Counted from the first letter of the stretch, positions 43,796-53,714 are shown. The stretch: 64,000 nucleotides of DNA from Pseudomonas fluorescens (GCF_902497855.1 NZ_CABVHU010000004.1:1-64000), one strand, 5' to 3'. Notes: generated by a model from the sequence alone, not told the origin. Numbers and translations: made by a program.

Positions 43796-45013
43796 TTAAG
43801 GCAATGCGGCTTCGACCAGTTCGATCCAGTGCCTGACCGGGGTTCGGCCCGCACCGTCGAGGTGCGACTGACAGCCGATATTGGCGGTGACGATGACTTC
43901 GGGGTGTCCGCTTTCCAGCGCATTGAGTTTGTTGTCGCGCAATTGCCGGGACAGTTCGGGTTGGGTCACTGAATAGGTACCCGCCGAGCCACAGCACAGG
44001 TGACTGTCGGGCACGGGGGTGAGGTTGAAGCCCAGGCGGGTCAGGATGGCCTCGACCGCACCGCCGAGTTTCTGTGCGTGCTGCAAAGTGCAGGGGCAAT
44101 GGAACGCGAGGCGCTGGTCGCTGTGCACGCCGAGCTTTTCCAGTGGCTCGTCGCGCAGCACTTCGACCAGGTCCTTGGCCAGGGCGCTGACCTTTTTCGC
44201 CTTCTCGGCATAGGCCGGGTCGGTGCTGAGCAGGTGCCCGTAGTCCTTGATGAAGGCGCCGCAACCGCTGGCGGTTTGTACGATGGCTTCGGCGCCGTTT
44301 TCGATGCTTGGCCACCAGGCGTCGATGTTGCGCCGGGCGCGATCGAGGCCGGCGGCCTGGGCATCGAGGTGATAGTCCACGGCGCCGCAGCAGCCTGCCT
44401 CGCGGGTGGCCGTGACGCTGATCCCCAGTCGATCCAGGACGCGCGCGGTGGCGGCGTTGGTATTGGGCGACAGGCTCGGCTGCACGCAGCCTTCGAGCAT
44501 CAGCACCTGCCGGGCGTGGCGGGTGACCGGGCGCGGCTTGGCCGGGTAAACGCGACGCGGCAGTTTGGCCTGCAAGGCGGTGGGCAACAACGCGCGGAAC
44601 ACCTGGCCGCTGCTGACCAGCGCCTTGAACAGTCGCGGATTGGGCACGACGCCGCGCAACCCTTCACGCAGCAGGCGCTGGTCGAGCGAACGCGGCACGG
44701 CGGCATCGACCACCGCGCGGCCGATGTCGAGCAAGTTGTGGTAGTCGACACCGGAAGGGCAGGTGGTTTCACAGTTGCGGCAGGACAGGCAGCGATCCAG
44801 GTGCTGTTGGGTTTTCTGTGTGACTTCGTTGCCTTCCAGCACCTGTTTGATCAAATAGATACGACCGCGGGGGCCATCCAGTTCATCGCCGAGCAACTGA
44901 TAGGTCGGGCAGGTAGCGTTGCAGAAACCGCAGTGCACACAGGTGCGCAGGATGCTTTCGGCTTCTTCGGCGCGGGGCAGTTGGCGAGCCTGTTCGCTCA
45001 AGGTGGTTTGCAT
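43796..45013 (-). CDS. glcF: Glycolate oxidase iron-sulfur subunit
   Basis: A 405-residue subunit with two [4Fe-4S] ferredoxin motifs (CVHCGFCNATCPTY and CLSCRNCETTCPSGV) in the first 100 residues, then two CCG/Cys-rich repeats (EAGCCGAVDYH, DSHLCCGSAGTY). It passes electrons from the flavin subunits to quinone. It lies 3 bp after glcE in the operon glcD-glcE-glcF-glcG. Confidence 0.95.
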   Translation of the reverse strand: MQTTLSEQARQLPRAEEAESILRTCVHCGFCNATCPTYQLLGDELDGPRGRIYLIKQVLEGNEVTQKTQQHLDRCLSCRNCETTCPSGVDYHNLLDIGRAVVDAAVPRSLDQRLLREGLRGVVPNPRLFKALVSSGQVFRALLPTALQAKLPRRVYPAKPRPVTRHARQVLMLEGCVQPSLSPNTNAATARVLDRLGISVTATREAGCCGAVDYHLDAQAAGLDRARRNIDAWWPSIENGAEAIVQTASGCGAFIKDYGHLLSTDPAYAEKAKKVSALAKDLVEVLRDEPLEKLGVHSDQRLAFHCPCTLQHAQKLGGAVEAILTRLGFNLTPVPDSHLCCGSAGTYSVTQPELSRQLRDNKLNALESGHPEVIVTANIGCQSHLDGAGRTPVRHWIELVEAALP

Positions 45014-45016
45014 GGG

Positions 45017-46081
45017 TCAAAGCTCCGCGTACAGGCGACCGGGGTTGAAGATGCCCCGAGGATCGAGTTGTTGCTTCAGGCTGCGGTGGTAGCGCATCAG
45101 TGCCTCCGGCAGCGGCTGGAACGGGCTGTCGATCAACCCGTGGCTGTAGCAGGTCACATGCCCGCCGGCCTCTTCGACGATCGCGCGGATGAACGAGGCC
45201 TCGGCGTCGGATTTGAGCCAGCGCTGTGCGCCGCCCCAGTCGATCAACTGCCGGCCGGGCAAGGACAGTCGAGGGGTGTTGTGCGGAACCGACAGACGCC
45301 AGAGTGGCTGGTCCTCGTCGAAGAAACTCAAGCGATGTTCATTGAGATCCCCCCAATAAGAAGCATCCAGTACCTCGCCACCCAAACGGTCATGGGCCGC
45401 CGTCACCGAACCTTCGCCACCCTCGAGCCGCAGGTGCAGGCGCTGGCCGTCGTGACAGGCAGCGCTGATCGGCAGCGGTTGCTGGCCCCATTCCGCCAGG
45501 CGCAGCAGGGCGCGATCGCTGTCCATTTCCAGACTGATGCTCAAGCACTGCCGCGGTTTGGGCAGGACCTTGAGCGAGACTTCGGTGATCACCCCCAGGG
45601 ATCCGTAGCTGCCCGCCATCAGGCGCGACAGGTCGTAGCCGGCGACGTTTTTCATGACTTCGCCACCGAAACGCAAATGCTTGCCGTGGCCAGTGATGAC
45701 CCGGGTGCCGAGCACGAAGTCCCGCACCGAGCCGGACCAGGGACGGCGCGGCCCCGACAGACCGCTGGCGATCATGCCGCCCACGGTGGCATCGTCGCCG
45801 AAGGACGGCGGTTCGCAGGGCAGCATCTGCTGCGCCGCGTCCAGCACCCCGGCCAGCTCAGCCAATGGCGTGCCGCAGCGGGCGGTAATCACCAGTTCGG
45901 TCGGGTCGTAGCTGACGATGCCCCGGTGCGAGCGCGTGTCGAGCACTTCGCCGGCGACGATGCGCCCCAGGAACGCCTTGCTGTTGGAACCCTGAATGCG
46001 CAACGGCGTGGCGTTTTGCAGCGCCTGGTTGACCTGTTCCAACAGGGTGCGGCTGTCATCCATATCGTGTTCGCCAAGCAT
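45017..46081 (-). CDS. glcE: Glycolate oxidase FAD-binding subunit
   Basis: A 354-residue FAD-binding oxidase subunit. It opens with the GlcE pattern LLEQVNQAL...IQGSNSKAFLG and has the flavin-contacting PSFGDDATVGGMIASGLSGP block. Its start overlaps the glcD stop by one base (TGATG). It acts with GlcD and GlcF to oxidise glycolate to glyoxylate. Confidence 0.94.
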   Translation of the reverse strand: MLGEHDMDDSRTLLEQVNQALQNATPLRIQGSNSKAFLGRIVAGEVLDTRSHRGIVSYDPTELVITARCGTPLAELAGVLDAAQQMLPCEPPSFGDDATVGGMIASGLSGPRRPWSGSVRDFVLGTRVITGHGKHLRFGGEVMKNVAGYDLSRLMAGSYGSLGVITEVSLKVLPKPRQCLSISLEMDSDRALLRLAEWGQQPLPISAACHDGQRLHLRLEGGEGSVTAAHDRLGGEVLDASYWGDLNEHRLSFFDEDQPLWRLSVPHNTPRLSLPGRQLIDWGGAQRWLKSDAEASFIRAIVEEAGGHVTCYSHGLIDSPFQPLPEALMRYHRSLKQQLDPRGIFNPGRLYAEL

Positions 46082-47580
46082 CAGAAACGCTCCAGTTCAG
46101 GGAAGGGCATCTGCCCCATGTGAACGTGCATGGCGCCAAACTCGGCGCAACGGTGCAGCGTCGGTATGTTCTTGCCGGGGTTGAGCAAGCCGCTCGGATC
46201 GAAGGCCGCCTTGACCGCATGAAACAGGGTCAGCTCATCGCTGTTGAATTGCGCGCACATCTGATTGATCTTCTCCCGGCCCACACCGTGTTCGCCAGTA
46301 ATGCTGCCACCGACCTTGACGCACAATTCGAGGATCTTGCCGCCCAGGGCTTCGGCGCGATCGAGTTCGCCGGGTTGGTTGGCATCGAACAGAATCAGCG
46401 GGTGCATGTTGCCGTCACCGGCGTGGAACACGTTGGCCACCCGCAGGTCGTACTCGGCCGACAACGCGGCAATGGCTTGCAGCACGCCGGGCAGTTCGCG
46501 ACGCGGGATGGTGCCGTCCATGCAGTAATAATCCGGGGAGAGGCGGCCCACCGCCGGGAAGGCATTCTTGCGCCCGGCCCAGAAGCGCACGCGCTCGGCC
46601 TCGTCTTTAGCCAGGCGCACTTCGGTGGCGCCGGCCTGTTCCAGCACCTGGCACACGCGGTCGCAGTCGTCATGGACGTCGGCTTCGACGCCGTCGAGTT
46701 CGCACAGCAGAATCGCTTCGGCATCCACCGGATAGCCCGCGTGGATGAAGTCTTCGGCGGCGCGGATGGCCAGGTTGTCCATCATTTCCAGGCCGCCGGG
46801 GATGATGCCGGCGGCAATGATGTCACCCACGGCGCGCCCGGCTTTTTCAACGGAGTCGAACGCCGCCAGCAGCACCTTGGCGGTCTGTGGTTTGGGCAGC
46901 AGCTTGACCGTGACCTCGGTGATGACCCCGAGCATGCCTTCGGAGCCGGTGAACAGCGCCAGCAGATCGAACCCCGGCGAGTCGAGGGCGTTCGAGCCCA
47001 GGCTCAGGTGCTCGCCATCGACCGTGAGGATGTCGACCTTGAGCAGGTTGTGCACCGTCAGCCCGTACTTCAGGCAATGCACGCCACCGGCGTTTTCCGC
47101 CACGTTGCCGCCGATGGAACAGGCGATCTGCGAGGACGGATCCGGCGCGTAGTACAGGCCGAACGGTGCCGCCGCCTGGGAAATCGCCAGGTTGCGCACC
47201 CCCGGCTGGACCCGGGCAGTGCGGGCGGCGGGGTCGATGTGCAGGATGTTGTTGAAGCGCGCCATCACCAGCAGCACGCCTTTTTCCAGGGGCAGCGCAC
47301 CACCGGACAAACCGGTGCCGGCGCCGCGGGCGACCACCGGGACCTGCAGTTCATGGCAGACACGCAACACGCCTTGCACCTCGTCGAGGTGGCGGGGCAG
47401 CACCACCAGCATCGGTGTGGTGCGGTAGGCGGAGAGTCCGTCGCATTCGTACGGTTTGAGTTCTTCGCGCTGATGCAGGATTTCCAGCGCCGGCACGCGC
47501 GTTTGCAGCGCCTGGATCAGGGCGGTTCTGTCGACATCAGGCAAGACACCGTCGACGCGTTCATCGTAGAGGATGTTCAT
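46081..47580 (-). CDS. glcD: Glycolate oxidase catalytic subunit
   Basis: A 499-residue FAD-linked oxidase of the vanillyl-alcohol-oxidase fold. The PP-loop VVARGAGTGLSGGA and the CSIGGNVAENAGGVHCLKYG segment are conserved in GlcD. It opens the operon and is divergent from glcC. It oxidises glycolate, and often D-lactate, to the 2-oxoacid. Confidence 0.95.
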   Translation of the reverse strand: MNILYDERVDGVLPDVDRTALIQALQTRVPALEILHQREELKPYECDGLSAYRTTPMLVVLPRHLDEVQGVLRVCHELQVPVVARGAGTGLSGGALPLEKGVLLVMARFNNILHIDPAARTARVQPGVRNLAISQAAAPFGLYYAPDPSSQIACSIGGNVAENAGGVHCLKYGLTVHNLLKVDILTVDGEHLSLGSNALDSPGFDLLALFTGSEGMLGVITEVTVKLLPKPQTAKVLLAAFDSVEKAGRAVGDIIAAGIIPGGLEMMDNLAIRAAEDFIHAGYPVDAEAILLCELDGVEADVHDDCDRVCQVLEQAGATEVRLAKDEAERVRFWAGRKNAFPAVGRLSPDYYCMDGTIPRRELPGVLQAIAALSAEYDLRVANVFHAGDGNMHPLILFDANQPGELDRAEALGGKILELCVKVGGSITGEHGVGREKINQMCAQFNSDELTLFHAVKAAFDPSGLLNPGKNIPTLHRCAEFGAMHVHMGQMPFPELERF

Positions 47581-47682
47581 AGGCGGTTCACGGCACTCGG
47601 TTGTTTTTATTAGAGCCTTGTTTGCGGATAACGCTCACTTGCATCATTGGCCGGAGACGGTCTACTGTCTATGCGTTGTTTG

Positions 47683-47697
47683 ACTGGTCGAACCAGT
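47683..47697. promoter_or_regulatory. GlcC operator 1 (palindrome)
   Basis: ACTGGTCGAACCAGT is a perfect 6-bp inverted repeat around a 3-bp centre, in the glcD-glcC intergenic region. TGGT-N-ACCA palindromes are typical of FadR/GntR-family regulators. With the second site at 47790 it probably forms the GlcC control region. Confidence 0.75.
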
Positions 47698-47789
47698 TTT
47701 TTATTCGCTATTTTTTGGTATGGATAAAAAATGCTAAATAAAACATAAGCTTATAAGCATGGTTGCATAGGCATGATTAGGCTGGTTCG

Positions 47790-47804
47790 ACTGGTCATAC
47801 CAGT
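47790..47804. promoter_or_regulatory. GlcC operator 2 (palindrome)
   Basis: ACTGGTCATACCAGT repeats the 47683 site with the same arms. It ends 10 bp before the glcC start codon and so could mediate autoregulation. The sites are 107 bp apart. Confidence 0.75.
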
Positions 47805-47814
47805 TGGAGGGGTG

Positions 47815-48582
47815 ATGGAAAACGTAGAAGCGGGTCGTAACCCACAAGTCGCGGACGTGGTCTGTGAGCGTATAGAACGACTGATTGTCGATGGGGTACT
47901 CAAGACCGGGCAGTTGTTGCCATCGGAGCGACGCCTGACCGAAAAGCTCGGCGTCTCACGCACGGCGCTGCGCGAAGGGCTGAAGCTGTTGCGCGCCCGC
48001 GGCATCATCAGGACCGAACAGGGCAAGGGCTCATTCGTCGCCGACCTTTCCGGTCACGGTGGCGTATCACCACTGATGCACCTGTTCGGCTCGCAGCCAC
48101 GCACCCTTTATGACTTGTTCGAAGTGCGCAGCCTGCTCGAGGGCGAATCCGCGCGCCTGGCCGCCCTGCGCGGAACCGACGCCGACTTTGTCCTGATCAC
48201 CCGCGCTTACGAGGCATTGCTCGATGCCCACAGCCGTTCGCTGCCGGCGTGCGACCATGCCCGGCTCGATCATGCATTTCACCTGGCCATCTGTGAGGCC
48301 TCGCACAACCCGGTATTGGTGCAGACCTTGCGCTCGCTGACCGACTTGCTGCTCAACACCGTCTTTGCCTCGGTCAACAACCTCTATCACCGCGAACCGC
48401 AAAAACGCCAGATCGACCGCCACCACGCGCGACTCTACAACGCCGTGACCGGGCGCATGCCGGAGCAGGCGCGCAAGGCGGCCATCGCGCATATCCAGAG
48501 CCTGTGCGACAACCTCAAGGAAATCGAAGGCGAAGAGCAACGGCTGGTCCGGGCCACGCTGCGACTTGAGGGGTGGACCTGA
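47815..48582 (+). CDS. glcC: GlcC, GntR/FCD glycolate regulator
   Basis: A 255-residue FadR-subfamily regulator with a GntR winged helix at residues ~12-80 (LLPSERRLTEKLGVSRTALREGL) and an FCD ligand domain with metal-binding histidines (DHAFHLAICEASHN). It activates the divergent glc operon in response to glycolate. The start at 47815 follows TTGGAGGGG. Its stop overlaps the next LysR start by one base (TGATG), an unusual coupling of two regulators. Confidence 0.93.
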   Translation: MENVEAGRNPQVADVVCERIERLIVDGVLKTGQLLPSERRLTEKLGVSRTALREGLKLLRARGIIRTEQGKGSFVADLSGHGGVSPLMHLFGSQPRTLYDLFEVRSLLEGESARLAALRGTDADFVLITRAYEALLDAHSRSLPACDHARLDHAFHLAICEASHNPVLVQTLRSLTDLLLNTVFASVNNLYHREPQKRQIDRHHARLYNAVTGRMPEQARKAAIAHIQSLCDNLKEIEGEEQRLVRATLRLEGWT

Positions 48583-49493
48583 TGCAGCACCTGGATCACT
48601 TGTCCTTGCACCTGTTCATCCTGGTCTGCGACGAAGGCACCATCGCCCGGGCCAGCGAGCGGGCCTTCCTCGCACCCTCGGCGGTCAGCAAGCGCATTTC
48701 CGACATCGAGGCGCGCTTCGGCACACCGCTGCTCAAGCGCAGCAAGCGCGGGGTCGAACCGACGCCGGCGGGGCTGGCTTTGCTGCGGCATGCGCGGTCA
48801 CTGACCCGGGCGATGGAACGGCTCGACAGCGAGCTCGGCGAATATGCCGAAGGGGCCCGCGGGCACGTGCGGGTCTTGGCGAACGTGTCGTCGATCATGG
48901 AGTTTCTGCCGGAAGAACTCTCCGCGTTCATGCTGGACAACCCGCGCATCCAGGCCGACATCGAAGAGCGTTTCAGCCCCGACGTTGTACGCGGGGTGGC
49001 TGAGGGCAATGCCGACCTGGGCATCTGCCGGCGCTCGATGGCCGTGGGCGATCTGGAATTCCTGCCTTACCGCCAGGACCATCTCGCGGTAGTGGTGGCT
49101 GGGGGGCATCCCTTGGCCGATCGCAGCAGCATTGCCTTCGAAGAGACGCTGGATTTTGATCATCTTGGGTTGTCGGCCTTCGCCACCCTCAATACCTTCA
49201 TGCGCGAAGACGCGGTCAAGCATGGCCGGGAGCTGCGTTTCCGCTCCTACGTGTCGTCATTCGATGCCGCGTTCCGCCTGGTGCAGTTCGGGCTGGGCCT
49301 GGCGGTGTTCCCGCTGGAAGCGGTGGCGCGCTACGCGCCTCTGTTCGACCTGCGCATCATCCCCCTGACCGACGATTGGGCGCTGGGCGAGTTTGTGATC
49401 TGCGTGCGCGATCGTGAGGCCTTGTCGCTGTCGGCGCGTCGATTACTGGACCATCTGCTGCTGCGTGCACCGCCGCGCCAATCGGCGCACTGA
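48582..49493 (+). CDS. LysR regulator of the downstream CoA pathway
   Basis: A 303-residue LysR-type regulator (winged helix at ~1-62: GTIARASERAFLAPSAVSKRISDIE). It is translated from an ATG that shares a base with the glcC stop, yet lies directly upstream of the HMG-CoA-lyase operon in the same direction, which it probably controls. It may thus link glycolate regulation to the downstream catabolic operon. Confidence 0.87.
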   Translation: MQHLDHLSLHLFILVCDEGTIARASERAFLAPSAVSKRISDIEARFGTPLLKRSKRGVEPTPAGLALLRHARSLTRAMERLDSELGEYAEGARGHVRVLANVSSIMEFLPEELSAFMLDNPRIQADIEERFSPDVVRGVAEGNADLGICRRSMAVGDLEFLPYRQDHLAVVVAGGHPLADRSSIAFEETLDFDHLGLSAFATLNTFMREDAVKHGRELRFRSYVSSFDAAFRLVQFGLGLAVFPLEAVARYAPLFDLRIIPLTDDWALGEFVICVRDREALSLSARRLLDHLLLRAPPRQSAH

Positions 49494-49597
49494 TCCATCC
49501 ATCGCGGTTGACGATGGATCAGGCCGTGAATCACGTCTTTTCGACGCCTCGCTGTCTCTCTAGTCTGGGCCTGTGCTTCAGCCTGTGAGAGAACTTC

Positions 49598-50527
49598 ATG
49601 ACAACAATAACGATCAACGAAGTCGGCATGCGCGATGGTTTGCAGAGCCTGCAAGCCATCATGCCTACCACCGCCAAGCGCCAATGGATCGATGCGGCCT
49701 ATGCCGCCGGCGTTCGCCATATGGAAGTCGCGTCCTTCGTGCCTGCCAGACTGCTGCCGCAAATGGCCGATGCCAGGGAAGTGGTGGCCCATGCCCTGAG
49801 TTACCCCGATCTGGTGGTCTCGGTCCTGGCACCGAACCTGCGCGGCTGCCGCGATGCGCTGGAATCCGGCGCCCACCGTATTATCGCGCCGGTCTCGGTC
49901 AGCGCCGCCCATAGCCTGGCCAATGTGCGACGCACTCCGCTGGAAATGGTCGAGGAGCTGGCGCGGATGTGCCAGTTGCGGACCGAGATGGGCTTGCACA
50001 CTGTTCAGCTGATTGCCGGAATGTCGGTCGCCTTCGGCTGCACCCGCCAGGGCGATGTGCCGCTGAGCGACCTCTGCGAGTTGACCGGCCACGTGCTCGA
50101 AGCGGGTTGTGATCTGGTGTCCCTCGGCGACACCACCGGCTACGCCAATCCCGGCCAGGTGGCGACGACCTTGCAGGCGATTCGCGCCATTGCCGGGGAC
50201 AAGCTCAGGGCCGCGCATTTCCACGACACCCGCGGCCTGGCGCTCGCCAACAGTCTGGTGGCGGTGCAGCAGGGCATCACCGAACTCGATTCGTCCCTGG
50301 CCGGGCTGGGCGGTTGCCCGTTCGCCCCGGGCGCCTCCGGCAACACCGTGACCGAAGACCTGGTGTTCATGCTGCAAAGCATGGGCTACGACACCGGCAT
50401 CGACCTGGCCGCCCTGATCGCTTCACGGCAGGTGCTGCGCGACGCCTTGCCCGACGAAGCCCTTTACGGCTGCATTGCCCGCGCCGGCCTGCCGCTCAAT
50501 TACACCCCGGCCGCCAGCCGCGCCTGA
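49598..50527 (+). CDS. HMG-CoA lyase family enzyme
   Basis: A 309-residue TIM-barrel acyl-CoA lyase of the hydroxymethylglutaryl-CoA lyase type. Metal and catalytic residues are visible: VGMRDGLQS (Arg, Asp), HFHDTRG (His pair) and the active-site Cys loop GLGGCPFAPGASGN. It cleaves a 3-hydroxy-3-methyl-acyl-CoA such as HMG-CoA or citramalyl-CoA. The next gene is a CoA-transferase that would make its substrate. Which substrate is used cannot be decided from sequence. Confidence 0.87.
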   Translation: MTTITINEVGMRDGLQSLQAIMPTTAKRQWIDAAYAAGVRHMEVASFVPARLLPQMADAREVVAHALSYPDLVVSVLAPNLRGCRDALESGAHRIIAPVSVSAAHSLANVRRTPLEMVEELARMCQLRTEMGLHTVQLIAGMSVAFGCTRQGDVPLSDLCELTGHVLEAGCDLVSLGDTTGYANPGQVATTLQAIRAIAGDKLRAAHFHDTRGLALANSLVAVQQGITELDSSLAGLGGCPFAPGASGNTVTEDLVFMLQSMGYDTGIDLAALIASRQVLRDALPDEALYGCIARAGLPLNYTPAASRA

Positions 50528-50549
50528 ACCAGTGACGAGGAAAACAATA

Positions 50550-51740
50550 ATGTCCAGACTTCCATTGGACGGCATTCGTGTCGTCGAAATCTCCCACATG
50601 GTGATGGGGCCGACCTGCGGGATGATCCTCGGTGATCTCGGCGCCGAAGTGATCAAGATCGAACCGACCCGCGGCGACGGAACCCGCCGGCTGCTCGGTG
50701 CCGGCGCCGGGTTCTTTCGCACCTTCAACCGCAACAAGCAGTGCATCGCCATCGACGTCAACACCGCGCAAGGGCGCGATGCCGTACTGGAACTGATCGA
50801 CACCGCCGACGTGTTCATCGAGAACTTCAAACCCGGGCGCATGCAGGAGCTGGGCTTCGGTTACGAGGCGATTCGTCAACGTAACCCGCGCCTGATCTAT
50901 GCCTCGCACAAAGGCTTTCTCAATGGGCCGTATGACAATCGCCTGGCCCTGGACGAAGTGGTGCAGATGATGGCTGGCCTGGCCTACATGACCGGTCCCG
51001 TCGGCCGTCCGTTGCGCGCCGGCAGCTCGGTGAACGACATCATGGGCGGCATGTTCGGTGCCATCGGCGTGCTTGCCGCGCTCAACGACCGCCACGTCAC
51101 CGGCGTCGGCTGCGAGGTGCAAAGCGCGCTCTACGAGAACTGCGTGTTGCTCGCCGCCCAGCACATGCAGCAGTACGCCGTGACCGGCCAGGCCGCCGCC
51201 CCGATGCCAAACCGCATCAGCGCCTGGGCGATCTATGACGTGTTCGAGTTCGCCGGCGGTGAGCAGATGTTTGTCGCCGCCACCGGCGAAGGGCAGTGGA
51301 ACGCCTTGTGCCAACTGCTGGGCCAGACCGCGCTGCTCGATGACCAGACCCTCGCCACCAACAACGACCGCGTGCTGCAACGGCCACGGTTGCTGGCGCA
51401 TCTGGCCGAAGTATTCGCCACCATGGACGCCCAGGCCCTGGCCTTGCAGCTCGAAGCCCACGGCATTCCTTTCGCGCCGATCCGTCGCCCGGAAGAGCTG
51501 TTCGAAGATCCGCACCTGCTGCAAAGTGGTGGCCTGGCGAATCTCGAACTCGAAGACGGCTCATTCACGCCCATGCCGTTACTGCCTTTGTCGTTGGATG
51601 GCGAGCGCCTGCAACCCCGTCAATCGATTCCGCGCATTGGCGAACATACCCACAAGGTCATGCGTGAGCTCGGATACAGCGACGCGCACATTGCCGAACT
51701 GTGTGCCGCTGGTGTTTTGAAAACCGACGCTCGGGCCTGA
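50550..51740 (+). CDS. Class III CoA-transferase (CaiB/BaiF)
   Basis: A 396-residue family III CoA-transferase. The N-terminal GIRVVEISHMVMGPTCGMI and DLGAEVIKIE blocks and the likely catalytic Asp in ALDEVVQMMAG are typical. It would activate the imported dicarboxylate to its CoA ester for the upstream lyase, with succinyl-CoA or acetyl-CoA as donor. The start at 50550 follows GACGAGG. Confidence 0.9.
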   Translation: MSRLPLDGIRVVEISHMVMGPTCGMILGDLGAEVIKIEPTRGDGTRRLLGAGAGFFRTFNRNKQCIAIDVNTAQGRDAVLELIDTADVFIENFKPGRMQELGFGYEAIRQRNPRLIYASHKGFLNGPYDNRLALDEVVQMMAGLAYMTGPVGRPLRAGSSVNDIMGGMFGAIGVLAALNDRHVTGVGCEVQSALYENCVLLAAQHMQQYAVTGQAAAPMPNRISAWAIYDVFEFAGGEQMFVAATGEGQWNALCQLLGQTALLDDQTLATNNDRVLQRPRLLAHLAEVFATMDAQALALQLEAHGIPFAPIRRPEELFEDPHLLQSGGLANLELEDGSFTPMPLLPLSLDGERLQPRQSIPRIGEHTHKVMRELGYSDAHIAELCAAGVLKTDARA

Positions 51741-51752
51741 GGACAAGTTGCC

Positions 51753-52277
51753 ATGGCTATCTATCAATACGACAGGCTGGTCCCCGTGATCCACGCCGAA
51801 ACCTTCGTCGCCGAAGACGCCACGGTCATCGGCAACGTGACGCTCGAGCAGGGCGTCAGTATCTGGCCCCAGGCCGTGTTGCGCGGCGACAACGAGCCGA
51901 TTCGCATCGGCCAGCACAGCAACGTGCAGGAAGGCGCGGTGCTGCACGCCGACCCCGGCTTTGCATTGACCGTGGGCGAGGGCGTCACCATCGGCCACCA
52001 GGCCATGTTGCATGGCTGCACCATCGGCGACGGTGCGCTGATCGGGATTCAGGCGGTGGTGCTCAATGGCGCGGTGATCGGCAAGAACTGCCTGGTCGGT
52101 GCCGGCGCGATCGTCACCGAAGGCAAGGTGTTCCCGGACAACTCGCTGATTCTGGGGGCGCCGGCCAAAGTGGTGCGAGAACTGACCCCTGAAGCCATCG
52201 CCGGCATGCATGGCAATGCCCGGGACTATGTCAGTAAAGGCCAGGCCTTCAAGGAAAAACTGATTCGGATCCGTTAA
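51753..52277 (+). CDS. Gamma-carbonic-anhydrase-like hexapeptide protein
   Basis: A 174-residue left-handed beta-helix protein of the gamma-class carbonic anhydrase/PaaY family. Zinc histidines are visible in GAVLHADPG and in TIGHQAMLHGC. PaaY-type relatives act as thioesterases that rescue stalled CoA in catabolic operons, which would suit this location; carbonic anhydrase activity is the alternative. Confidence 0.87.
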   Translation: MAIYQYDRLVPVIHAETFVAEDATVIGNVTLEQGVSIWPQAVLRGDNEPIRIGQHSNVQEGAVLHADPGFALTVGEGVTIGHQAMLHGCTIGDGALIGIQAVVLNGAVIGKNCLVGAGAIVTEGKVFPDNSLILGAPAKVVRELTPEAIAGMHGNARDYVSKGQAFKEKLIRIR

Positions 52278-52343
52278 ACCCCGTTGAGCAACGTCCTGCA
52301 GGATTTTGCTTCTCTCCAATAATTACAAAAACGGAGAAACACC

Positions 52344-53660
52344 ATGGTTGCCATGACTGGCGAAATGGCGCTTGCGCGCAACGACGAAACAATCAACGAG
52401 CTACTGCTGTATCGGCGCGTGGCCTGGCGCATCATGCCGCTGGCCATTATCTGCTTTCTGTTTTCCTATTTTGACCGGATCAATATCAGCTTCGCCAAGG
52501 TCCAGATGCAACAGGAACTGGGCTTGTCCGATGCGGCCTATGGCCTGGCGGCGAGCATGTTTTTCGTCGGTTATGTACTGTTCGAAGTACCTAGTAGCCT
52601 GGGCCTCAAGCGCTACGGCGCGCCGGCCTGGATCTGCCGGATCATGATCTCCTGGGGCCTGGCCACCGCGGCCCTGATGTTCGCCTACACCCAATACACC
52701 CTGTACTTCCTGCGTTTTCTGATCGGCGTCATGGAAGCCGGTTTCGGCCCGGCGATCCTGTTCTACCTGGCCTGCTGGTTTCCGAAAAAGCACCTGGCGA
52801 AGATGAACGGGCTGTGGTTCCTCTCGGTACCGCTGGCCGGTGCCTTGGGCGGACCTGCGGCCGGTTTCCTGCTTGGGACTATGGATGGCGTGCTCGGCCT
52901 GGCGGGCTGGCACTGGTTGTTCCTGATGTCCGGCTTGCCCTGTGTGTTGCTGGGCCTGCTGGTGCTGTGGAAGCTGGACCGCGATATCGAATCGGCCAAG
53001 TGGTTGAGCCGGGGCGAGAAAGACCTGCTGGCGGCCAACCTCGAACATGACAGGGCCAGAGCCAAACTGGTGCATGGCTCGCTGTGGCGCGTATTGCTGA
53101 CCCGGGAAGTGGCGATCATGGCGCTGATCTACTTCGTGATCAAAATGGCCTCCTACGGCATCAATTTCTGGATGCCGCACCTGATCAAATCGTCCGGGGT
53201 GCAAAGCGTATTCTGGGTCGGCATGCTGTCATCGCTGCCCTACATCGTGGCGTGCATCGGCATGATCTGGCTGACCCGCCTCTCGGACCGCACCGGCGAG
53301 CGCAAGAAGTACCTGGTGATGTGCCTGTTGCTGGCGGCCGTGGGGTACTTGCTGGCCTGCCTGTTCTCCGATTCGTCCTGGGCGATGATGGCGGCGCTGG
53401 TGCTGGCCACGGCGGGCACCTTTATCGCGATCCCGATCTTCTGGACCATTCCGCAATCGACCTTCTCCGGGTTGGCGATCGCCAGCGGCACGGCGGCGAT
53501 CAACTCCATCGGCCAGCTCAGTGGCATGGTCGCACCGGTGATGGTCGGCAAGATCAACGATGTCTCCGGCACCAGCTACATGGGCATGCTCTCCATCGCG
53601 CCGATGATTCTGCTCGCGTGCATTGTGGTCGTGTGTTTTGTCAGGAATCCGAAGGCCTGA
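52344..53660 (+). CDS. ACS-family MFS anion transporter
   Basis: A 438-residue, 12-helix MFS protein of the anion:cation symporter group. The FSYFDRINISFAKVQMQQELGLSDAAYG block is the family hallmark. These transporters carry organic acids such as phthalate, tartrate or hexuronates. It probably imports the acid consumed by the upstream CoA-transferase and lyase. It is encoded just before an OprD porin. Confidence 0.9.
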   Translation: MVAMTGEMALARNDETINELLLYRRVAWRIMPLAIICFLFSYFDRINISFAKVQMQQELGLSDAAYGLAASMFFVGYVLFEVPSSLGLKRYGAPAWICRIMISWGLATAALMFAYTQYTLYFLRFLIGVMEAGFGPAILFYLACWFPKKHLAKMNGLWFLSVPLAGALGGPAAGFLLGTMDGVLGLAGWHWLFLMSGLPCVLLGLLVLWKLDRDIESAKWLSRGEKDLLAANLEHDRARAKLVHGSLWRVLLTREVAIMALIYFVIKMASYGINFWMPHLIKSSGVQSVFWVGMLSSLPYIVACIGMIWLTRLSDRTGERKKYLVMCLLLAAVGYLLACLFSDSSWAMMAALVLATAGTFIAIPIFWTIPQSTFSGLAIASGTAAINSIGQLSGMVAPVMVGKINDVSGTSYMGMLSIAPMILLACIVVVCFVRNPKA

Positions 53661-53714
53661 CCCGGTTGTTAAAACAATCTCGCTCCTGACAACAACAATA
53701 AAACAGGCACAAAC

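Noticed and set aside
44000..46123. A 707-codon plus-strand open frame
   Set aside because: It lies antisense across glcF and glcE, whose motifs are unmistakable.
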